A stretch of DNA of 64,000 nucleotides. Origin: Paraburkholderia sp. BL21I4N1 (GTDB lineage Bacteria; Pseudomonadota; Gammaproteobacteria; Burkholderiales; Burkholderiaceae). Under the pieces are notes generated by a model. That model was not told the origin of the DNA. It did no database searches and saw only the letters and a list, made by a program, of their open reading frames with translations. Positions 57,841-64,000 of this stretch are shown in pieces. The first letter of the stretch is position 1; every line of letters begins with the position of its first letter. Both the position numbers and the translations under genes were made by a program. The stretch covers positions 186,001 to 250,000 of the forward strand of contig NZ_PVEN01000004.1 in the NCBI RefSeq assembly GCF_002973525.1, read 5' to 3'.

Positions 57841-58341
57841 ATGACGACGCTCACCCTGATCGTCGCTCGCGCCAATAACGGCGTGATCGGCCGCGACAAC
57901 CAGTTGCCCTGGCGACTTCCCGAAGACCTGGCGTTCTTCAAGCGCACCACGATGGGCGCGCCCATCATCATGGGCCGCAAGACGCATGAATCGATCGGCC
58001 GGCCATTGCCGGGACGCCGCAACATTGTCGTGACACGCGATACGACGCGCCGCTTTCAGGGCTGCGATGCCGCCACCACGCTCGAGGAGGCGCTCAAGCT
58101 CGCCGCTCAGGATCAGGCGCCGGAAGCGTTTCTGATCGGCGGTGCGCAGTTGTATGCGGAAGGGTTGCGGCAGGCGGACAAGCTCATCATCACCGAGATT
58201 TCCGCCGACTTCGAAGGCGACGCCACGTTCCCCGAGCTCGACGACAGCGAGTGGGAAGAAGTCGCGCATGAAACGCATCGCGCGGATGCACCGAATGACT
58301 TCGATTATGCGTTCGTGACTTATAAGCGCACGGGCGCTTGA
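57841..58341 (+). CDS. folA: Dihydrofolate reductase
   Basis: Regenerates tetrahydrofolate used by ThyA. 166 residues. [20 protein letters not shown] carries the substrate loop with the acidic residue further on (PEDLAFFK), and [16 protein letters not shown] and [13 protein letters not shown] bind NADPH. Start [11 protein letters not shown]; 28 in-frame codons upstream have no homology. -10-like TAGAAT at about 57807. Confidence 0.96.
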   Translation: MTTLTLIVARANNGVIGRDNQLPWRLPEDLAFFKRTTMGAPIIMGRKTHESIGRPLPGRRNIVVTRDTTRRFQGCDAATTLEEALKLAAQDQAPEAFLIGGAQLYAEGLRQADKLIITEISADFEGDATFPELDDSEWEEVAHETHRADAPNDFDYAFVTYKRTGA

Positions 58342-58380
58342 GGTTGCCGAATCCAGACTCAAACGCATTTGCATAAAAAA

Positions 58381-58409
58381 CGCCACGCAAAACCTTGCGT
58401 GGCGTTTTT
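58381..58409. terminator. Bidirectional terminator between folA and pmbA
   Basis: CGCCACGCAA (58381-58390), AACC loop, TTGCGTGGCG (58395-58404), five T after and six A before. Serves both convergent genes. Confidence 0.95.
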
Positions 58410-58465
58410 GTTTTTACCTGCGCGTTGCGCGCGGCTGCGCGCCGCAACGCGCAGCCACAACCCGC

Positions 58466-59836
58466 TTACTGCCCGGCGATCGTCATCCGTTCGATCAGCA
58501 CCGAGCCGGTCTGCTTGGTGCCGCGCGTGATCGTATCCGCGCCGATCGCGACGATGTGGCGGAACATCTCCTGCAGCGTGCTCGCCACGGTGATTTCCTC
58601 GACCGGATACTGGATCTTGCCGTTCTCGACCCAGAAGCCCGAGGCGCCGCGCGAATAGTCGCCCGTCACGTAGTTCACGCCCTGCCCCATCAGCTCGGTC
58701 AGCAGCAAGCCGGTACCGAGCTTCTTCAGCATCGCTTCGAAGTCGTCTTCCGGACGCGTGTTGGAACTCTTCAGCGACAGGTTGTGCGAGCCGCCCGCGT
58801 TGCCGGTGGTTTGCATGCCGAGCTTGCGCGCTGAGTAGGTGGAAAGGAAATAGCCTTCCACCACGCCGTCTTTCACGACCGACCGCTGTTTGGTGCGCAC
58901 GCCTTCTTCGTCGAACGGCGCGCTGCCCATGGCACGGGCGACGTGCGGATCTTCGACCACTTGTACGTGCGGCGCGAACACCGGCTTGCCGAGACTGTCG
59001 ACGAGGAACGACGTCTTGCGATACAGCGCGCCGCCGCTGGTGGCCTGCACGAACGCGCCGAGAATGCCTGCAGCGAGCGGCGCTTCGAACAGCACCGGCA
59101 CCTTGCGGGTGTCGAGGCTGCGCGCGCCGATGCGCGACAGCGCGCGTTGCGCCGCGTAGCGGCCCACCGCCTCCGGATCGGCCAGATCGCCGGCGTTGCG
59201 GGTCGACGTGTACCAGTCGTCGCGCTGCATGTTGCGGCCGCTGCCGGCGATCGGCGCGCACGCAACGTAGTGGCGCGAGAACGGATAACCCGCGAGGAAG
59301 CCGCGCGACGTGGCGAGCACGAATTGCGAGTGCTGCGCCGAGACGCTCGCGCCTTCGGAGTTCTTGATTTGCGGATCGGTCGCGAAGGCGGCGTCTTCCG
59401 AGCGACGGGCGATTTCCACGGCTTCGTCCGCGCTCAGATTCCACGGGTGATACAGATCGAGATCGCGTGGCGCGGTTTCGAGCAGCTCCGCTTCGGCGAG
59501 GCCCGCGCAGTCGTCTTCCGCCGTGAAGCGCGCGATGTTGTACGCCGCCGCGACCGTGTCCTTCAACGCCTGCGACGAAAAGTCCGAAGTGCTTGCGTTG
59601 CCGCGCTTGTTGCCGATGAACACCGTCACGCCGACCATCTTGTCGCGGTTGTGCTCGATCGTCTCGACTTCGCCGCGCCGCACGGAGACGGACAGGCCGT
59701 CGCCTTCGGAAATCTCGGTCGCCGCGTCGGTACCGCCGAGCGACTTCGCGTGACGAAGGATGTCCGAGGCGATTTCCTTCAGCTCATCCTGGGTATGCGG
59801 AAAAAAGCGCTGCTTGACGTCCATGTCTGCTGCCAT
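58466..59836 (-). CDS. pmbA: Metalloprotease PmbA/TldE
   Basis: 456 residues. With TldD it forms a protease that trims peptides such as microcin B17 and degrades unfolded CcdA. GDYSRGASGFWVENGKI and TTGNAGGSHNLSL are TldD/PmbA landmarks; the TldE-type subunit lacks the metal-binding HExxxH found in TldD, as here. Start MAADMDVKQRF chosen; MDVKQRFF four codons on is an alternative. Confidence 0.93.
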   Translation of the reverse strand: MAADMDVKQRFFPHTQDELKEIASDILRHAKSLGGTDAATEISEGDGLSVSVRRGEVETIEHNRDKMVGVTVFIGNKRGNASTSDFSSQALKDTVAAAYNIARFTAEDDCAGLAEAELLETAPRDLDLYHPWNLSADEAVEIARRSEDAAFATDPQIKNSEGASVSAQHSQFVLATSRGFLAGYPFSRHYVACAPIAGSGRNMQRDDWYTSTRNAGDLADPEAVGRYAAQRALSRIGARSLDTRKVPVLFEAPLAAGILGAFVQATSGGALYRKTSFLVDSLGKPVFAPHVQVVEDPHVARAMGSAPFDEEGVRTKQRSVVKDGVVEGYFLSTYSARKLGMQTTGNAGGSHNLSLKSSNTRPEDDFEAMLKKLGTGLLLTELMGQGVNYVTGDYSRGASGFWVENGKIQYPVEEITVASTLQEMFRHIVAIGADTITRGTKQTGSVLIERMTIAGQ

Positions 59837-60118
59837 TGTCGTTGCCGTCCTGTTCGGGGCCGAGCGGCCCTGTGTGTTCGTACCTGCCACGCATGTGCGT
59901 CTGCGTCTGTGTCTGCATTTGCGTCGTAACGCATCCCGCGATCATAGCAAGGTCCGCGCCGCCGTACCTGGCATTCGCCGGGCGTCACTTAGACGATGCT
60001 TTGGCGGGCGCGCAAGCGCGCGACAGCGTACCGTCGGGGTCATGCGCAATCCGCTTCGGCAGGCGCGGCGCGAAGGCTCGCGCGCGCCGGGACGGCCGGT
60101 TCGACAGGCGCGGCACGC

Positions 60119-60124
60119 TACAAT
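60119..60124 (+). promoter_or_regulatory. -10 box that would give a leaderless darP transcript
   Basis: TACAAT ends 6 bp before the ATG at 60131, and there is no ribosome site between. If used, transcription would start at or within a base of the start codon. No good -35 box is seen at 16-18 bp. Confidence 0.4.
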
Positions 60125-60130
60125 ATCGGT

Positions 60131-60742
60131 ATGACACGCAAAACCCGCATTCAACCCATCGAATCCGCCGAGCCGGAAATCGACGAGAACGGTTACGACC
60201 GTCCCAGCAAGTCCCAGCTTAAGCGCGACATGCATGAGCTGCAGGAACTGGGCTCGGCGCTGATCGCCTTGCCGAAAGACGCGCTCAAGCGCATGCCGAT
60301 GCCCGAAAAGCTCGACGACGCCGTACGCGAAGCACGCCGCATCACCGACCATGAAGGCAAGCGCCGCCAGGTGCAGTACGTCGGCCGCGTGATGCGTTCG
60401 CTGCTGGACGAGGAAACCGCCGCGCTGCGCACCGCGCTCGACACCTACAACGGCGTCAACAAGGCGGAAACGGCCAAGCTCCACTGGATCGAACGCACCC
60501 GCGAAAAACTGCTCGCCGACGACGCCGCGCTGACCGACTTCATTCGCCAGCATCCGAACGCCGATCCGCAGCAAGGCCGCACGCTGATCCGCAATGCCCG
60601 CAAGGAAGCGCAGCAGAGCAAGCCGCCGCGCTACTTCCGCGAGCTGTTCCAGTGGATCAAGAACGCCGACGGCCCGTCCGCCGCGGCCGATTCCGACGCC
60701 GACGACGCCTTGGAAGACGACGATGACGACCACGACGAGTAA
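60131..60742 (+). CDS. darP: Ribosome-associated protein DarP (YjgA)
   Basis: 203 residues. [39 protein letters not shown] and the C-terminal [12 protein letters not shown] are the YjgA/DUF615 signature. DarP promotes 50S subunit assembly. It has a Asp-rich tail ([11 protein letters not shown]) that overlaps the mog start by 20 bp. Divergent from pmbA as in E. coli, where yjgA and pmbA are neighbours. Confidence 0.93.
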   Translation: MTRKTRIQPIESAEPEIDENGYDRPSKSQLKRDMHELQELGSALIALPKDALKRMPMPEKLDDAVREARRITDHEGKRRQVQYVGRVMRSLLDEETAALRTALDTYNGVNKAETAKLHWIERTREKLLADDAALTDFIRQHPNADPQQGRTLIRNARKEAQQSKPPRYFRELFQWIKNADGPSAAADSDADDALEDDDDDHDE

Positions 60743-61391
60743 TCGGTCGGACAAGGCGCTGCGGCAACATCCGGACGAAATCGTGATCGGCCTCGTGTCG
60801 ATCAGCGACCGCGCGTCCACCGGCGTCTACGAAGACAAAGGTATTCCGGCGCTGCGGGAATGGCTCGACGCGGCGCTGAGTTCGCCGTGGCAGGTCGTCA
60901 CGCGCCTGATTCAGGACGACGCGGCCACCATTTCAGCCACGCTGACCGAACTGGTCGACGAAGTGGGCTGCGATCTGGTGCTGACCACGGGCGGCACCGG
61001 CCCGTCGCGTCGCGACGTGACGCCGGAAGCGACGCTCGCGGTCGCCACGAAGGAAATGCCGGGTTTCGGCGAGCAGATGCGGCAGATCAGTCTGAATTTC
61101 GTGCCGACGGCGATTCTGTCGCGCCAGGTGGCGGTAATCCGCGAAACGGCGGACCATGCGGCGCTTATCATCAATCTGCCCGGGCAGCCGAAGTCGATCA
61201 AGGAAACGCTGGAAGGTTTGCGCGATGCCGACGCGGACGCTGGGACCGGCGGTGCGGTGAAGGTACCGGGTATTTTTGCCGCGGTGCCTTATTGCATCGA
61301 TCTGATCGGCGGTCCGTACGTGGAAACCGATGCGGACGTGGTGAAGGCGTTCAGGCCGAAGAGCGCACAACGGGCGGCGAAGCAGGGGTAG
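60723..61391 (+). CDS. mog: Molybdopterin adenylyltransferase Mog
   Basis: Adenylylates molybdopterin before MoeA inserts molybdate. 222 residues. [38 protein letters not shown] and [12 protein letters not shown] are the Mog/MoaB landmarks; the length fits Mog rather than the shorter MoaB. It overlaps darP by 20 bp. Completes the Moco genes at 17-20 kb. Confidence 0.92.
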   Translation: MTTTTSNRSDKALRQHPDEIVIGLVSISDRASTGVYEDKGIPALREWLDAALSSPWQVVTRLIQDDAATISATLTELVDEVGCDLVLTTGGTGPSRRDVTPEATLAVATKEMPGFGEQMRQISLNFVPTAILSRQVAVIRETADHAALIINLPGQPKSIKETLEGLRDADADAGTGGAVKVPGIFAAVPYCIDLIGGPYVETDADVVKAFRPKSAQRAAKQG

Positions 61392-61543
61392 AGGTGGCGT
61401 GGGCCTGGCTCAGGCCTCGGCCTTAGGTCGACGCCCGGTTTCCATGTTCAAACCGGCGCGTAGATCTAACCGACGCCGTTCAGGCGCAACACAACGAACT
61501 GCGCCCTTCCCACTGGAAGCCGGCGCAGTAAAAAACCCGCCCG

Positions 61544-62152
61544 TTATTCCACAGCGCCAGCCGCATCCGCCGACGCCGGAATCAGGAAGTGCTCGCGGTA
61601 GTACTTCAGCTCGTCGATCGACTCGTGAATATCGGCCAGCGCCGTATGCATGGCGCGCTTCTGGAAGCCCTTGTAGATCGCCGGCTGCCACCGGCGGCAC
61701 AGTTCCTTCAGCGTGCTGACGTCGAGATTGCGGTAATGGAAGAAGCGCTCCAGATCCGGCATCCAGCGCGCCATGAAGCGGCGATCCTGGCAGATCGAGT
61801 TGCCGCACATCGGCGATTTGCCCGGCGGCACATAAGCCCCCAGGAACTCGCGAATCTGTTCGGTGGCGTCGGCTTCGCTGACCGTGGACGCCTTCACGCG
61901 GTCGATCAGGCCCGAGCGGCCATGCGTGTTCTGATTCCACTGGTCCATTTTGGCGAGCGTCTCGTCGCTCTGATGAATTGCCAGCACCGGACCTTCGACC
62001 AGGCGGTCGAGCGTCGAATTCGTCACCACCACCGCGATTTCGATGATGCGGTCGGAATCGGGCTCAAGCCCGGTCATTTCCATGTCCAGCCAGACGAGAT
62101 TCATGTCGCTACGCACGAGCGGCTGGTCGGTGGATGCGAGGATGTCAGTCAT
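61544..62152 (-). CDS. orn: Oligoribonuclease
   Basis: Degrades 2-5 nt RNAs and pGpG, the final product of c-di-GMP turnover. 202 residues. DEDDh catalytic residues in [13 protein letters not shown], the middle [11 protein letters not shown] and [17 protein letters not shown]. The start at 62152 (MTDILAST) follows AAGG; an internal Met at 62104 (MNLVWLDM) is the alternative that matches E. coli length better. Confidence 0.95.
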   Translation of the reverse strand: MTDILASTDQPLVRSDMNLVWLDMEMTGLEPDSDRIIEIAVVVTNSTLDRLVEGPVLAIHQSDETLAKMDQWNQNTHGRSGLIDRVKASTVSEADATEQIREFLGAYVPPGKSPMCGNSICQDRRFMARWMPDLERFFHYRNLDVSTLKELCRRWQPAIYKGFQKRAMHTALADIHESIDELKYYREHFLIPASADAAGAVE

Positions 62153-62309
62153 GAAGGGCAACCTTGATGGCCGGGCAGACGGTGTACGACCCGCGCGCCT
62201 GCCACGGCGAATGTTCGTTTGAGATTGGTTTGGGCCGGATCGGCGTTATCCCCCGCCGCGAAGCGGGAAGAAACATATAATTCTCGCATAGATACCACGG
62301 AATCCCCGG

Positions 62310-63569
62310 ATGCCTACCCTGTACTTCACCGTTCTGTTCGTCATCGCCGTCGTGGCGATGGTCGGCACCAAACTGTGGCTCGCGTCGCGGCAGATCCGCT
62401 TCGTCGCCGGCCATCGCGAGCAGGTGCCGAGCCAGTTTGCCGGCACCATCGCCCTCACCGCGCATCAGCGTGCCGCCGACTACACCGTCGAGCGCACTCG
62501 CCTCACCATGATCGAAATCGTCGTCAGCGCCGCCGTGCTGGTCGGCCTGACGCTGCTCGGCGGCGTGCAGGCGCTCGATCTGGCGATCTCCGACTGGCTC
62601 GGCCGCGGCTACGCCGGCCAGATCGCGCTGGTCGCGGCGGTGATCGCGATCACCAGCGTGATCGATCTGCCGTTCGACTACTACCGCCAGTTCGTGGTCG
62701 AACAGCGCTTCGGCTTCAACCGCATGAGCAAGGGCATTTTCTTTGTCGACCGTCTGAAGGGTGTACTGCTCGGCGCCGCGTTCGGCCTGCCGCTGCTGTT
62801 CGTCGTGCTGTGGCTGATGAATCAGGCCGGCAGCCTGTGGTGGCTGTGGACGTGGGTCGTGTGGGTCGCGTTCCAGATGCTCGTGCTGGTGCTGTATCCG
62901 TCGTTTATCGCGCCGCTCTTCAACAAGTTCGAACCGCTCAAGGACGAAGCGCTGAAAAGCCGCATCGAAGCACTGATGCAGCGCTGCGGCTTCGCCGCCA
63001 AAGGTCTGTTCGTGATGGACGGCAGCCGCCGCTCCGCGCACGGCAACGCGTACTTCACCGGCTTCGGCGCGGCCAAGCGCATCGTGTTCTTCGACACGTT
63101 GCTCGCGCGCCTGTCGGGCAACGAAATCGAAGCCGTGCTCGCGCACGAACTCGGCCACTTCAAGCGCCGTCACGTGATCAAGCGGATGCTCGTCACGTTC
63201 GCGATCAGTCTCGCGATGCTCGCCCTGCTCGGCTGGCTCACCCAATGCGTGTGGTTCTACGAAGGCTTGGGCGTGCGGCCGTCGCTGATCGGCGGCAATA
63301 GCGGCCTGGCGCTGGTGCTGTTCTTCCTCGCGCTGCCGGTGTTTCTGTTCTTCGTCACGCCGCTCGGCAGCCTCAGCTCGCGCAAGCACGAGTTCGAAGC
63401 GGACGCGTTCGCCGCGACCCAAACCGATGCGCAAGATCTCGTCAACGCGCTCGTCAAGCTGTATGAGGACAACGCGTCGACGCTGACGCCCGATCCGCTC
63501 TACACCGCGTTTTATTATTCGCATCCGCCGGCGTCGCAGCGGATCGACCGACTGTTGCGTCACGCATGA
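62310..63569 (+). CDS. M48-family zinc metallopeptidase, Ste24/CAAX-protease type
   Basis: 419 residues. Several membrane segments (residues 3-20, 62-85, 97-120, 145-195, 290-350) and the zinc site HELGHFKRR (HExxH) with a third ligand in [12 protein letters not shown]. Full-length Ste24-like organisation rather than the shorter HtpX. In bacteria such enzymes act on membrane proteins; the natural substrate is unknown. Its stop overlaps the rsgA start by 3 bases. Confidence 0.9.
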   Translation: MPTLYFTVLFVIAVVAMVGTKLWLASRQIRFVAGHREQVPSQFAGTIALTAHQRAADYTVERTRLTMIEIVVSAAVLVGLTLLGGVQALDLAISDWLGRGYAGQIALVAAVIAITSVIDLPFDYYRQFVVEQRFGFNRMSKGIFFVDRLKGVLLGAAFGLPLLFVVLWLMNQAGSLWWLWTWVVWVAFQMLVLVLYPSFIAPLFNKFEPLKDEALKSRIEALMQRCGFAAKGLFVMDGSRRSAHGNAYFTGFGAAKRIVFFDTLLARLSGNEIEAVLAHELGHFKRRHVIKRMLVTFAISLAMLALLGWLTQCVWFYEGLGVRPSLIGGNSGLALVLFFLALPVFLFFVTPLGSLSSRKHEFEADAFAATQTDAQDLVNALVKLYEDNASTLTPDPLYTAFYYSHPPASQRIDRLLRHA

Positions 63570-64000
63570 GCGGCCGCGCCCCGAAAGCGAAGCAGGCCCC
63601 GTCCGCCCCGCGTATTGGCGGCCTCGTGGTGGCCGCGCACGGCCGCCATTACCTCGTCGCGCCGGAAGACGGCAGTCCGATGCTCCAGTGCTTCCCGCGC
63701 GGCAAGCGCAGCGAAGTCGCGGTGGGCGATCAGGTGATTTACGAAATGACCTCGGCCGATCAAGGCGTGATCGTCGAGATCGGCGAACGGCGCAATCTGC
63801 TGTATCGCTCGGATCAATACAAGTCGAAGCTTTTTGCCGCGAATCTCGATCAATTGCTGATCGTGCTCGCCACCGAGCCTCACTTCAGCGAAGACCTGCT
63901 CGGGCGCGCGCTGGTCGCGGCCGAGGCGAACGAGCTGAAGCCGCTGATCGTGCTGAACAAAACCGACGTGACCGCCGAACTCGCGTGGGCGCGCAAGCGG
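63566..64000 (+). CDS. rsgA: Small ribosomal subunit GTPase RsgA (N-terminal part)
   Basis: 145 codons visible, cut by the window edge. N-terminal OB fold ([34 protein letters not shown]) and the beginning of the circularly permuted GTPase domain ([26 protein letters not shown] with the NKxD motif first, as expected for RsgA). It assists 30S assembly. Start codon overlaps the peptidase stop (ATGA). Confidence 0.92.
   Translation, partial: MSGRAPKAKQAPSAPRIGGLVVAAHGRHYLVAPEDGSPMLQCFPRGKRSEVAVGDQVIYEMTSADQGVIVEIGERRNLLYRSDQYKSKLFAANLDQLLIVLATEPHFSEDLLGRALVAAEANELKPLIVLNKTDVTAELAWARKR

Overview
The window is chromosomal DNA of high GC content from a beta-proteobacterium of the Burkholderia/Paraburkholderia group. 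This is inferred from gene order (rpmF-plsX-fabHDG-acpP-fabF next to rpoE; rluC divergent from rne; thyA, folA and pmbA close together) and from protein sequences; no rRNA is present to fix the species. Coding density is high, with no insertion sequence, integrase or CRISPR array seen. Most of the window is housekeeping.

Layout. 1-8.2 kb (minus): start of rpoE, a YgfX-like membrane protein, and the fatty-acid/phospholipid operon from yceD-rpmF to fabF. 8.4-9.8 kb (plus): maf and an RsmI-like methylase. 9.9-13.0 kb (minus): rluC, HAD phosphatase, Rieske ferredoxin, S49 peptidase. 13.0-17.1 kb (plus): rne behind a leader of about 700 nt. 17.3-21.2 kb (plus): moaA-mobA-moeA, a small membrane protein, a GNAT enzyme. 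21.3-27.3 kb (minus): rmuC, a 2-hydroxyacid dehydrogenase, a Na+/H+ antiporter, a LutC-like protein, pncB. 27.6-31.1 kb (plus): ferredoxin, two identical tRNA-Asn genes, creA, an AraC regulator with azlCD. 31.5-35.4 kb: an unknown protein, a UvrD-family helicase, two small Lys/Ala-rich exported proteins. 35.7-41.9 kb (plus): S4 protein, MATE pump, BASS-family transporter, phospholipase-D-type lipoprotein, fumC. 42.1-46.6 kb: hotdog thioesterase, a 46-residue lipoprotein, an ArsR-type regulator, a large FecR/DUF6600-like exported protein. 46.7-49.3 kb (minus): thyA and a sigma-54 activator. 49.8-57.8 kb (plus): the accessory system. 57.8-64.0 kb: folA, pmbA, darP, mog, orn, an M48 peptidase, start of rsgA.

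The most notable system is the eight-gene cluster at 49791-57752. It resembles the fap functional-amyloid operon of Pseudomonas in order and content: small exported proteins, two exported proteins sharing a three-copy SG-x4-N-x3-G-x2-N-type repeat (FapB/FapC-like), an exported C39 cysteine peptidase (FapD-like), another exported protein (FapE-like), and an outer-membrane beta-barrel with an N-terminal coiled coil (FapF-like). It differs from the textbook operon in having two unfamiliar leading genes, a long Ser/Gly/Tyr-rich segment in the major repeat protein, and a sigma-54 activator as last gene. A second, paralogous activator is divergently encoded upstream. A -24/-12 promoter (TGGCAC-N5-TCGCT, 49748-49763) lies 28 bp before the first start codon and an 18-bp perfect palindrome about 100 bp further upstream is a candidate activator site. 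Three exported proteins of the cluster carry a D-x-x-L...G(G)-like motif that could be the cutting signal of the C39 peptidase. The cluster separates thyA from folA, which suggests insertion of a biofilm or surface-fibre module between housekeeping genes.
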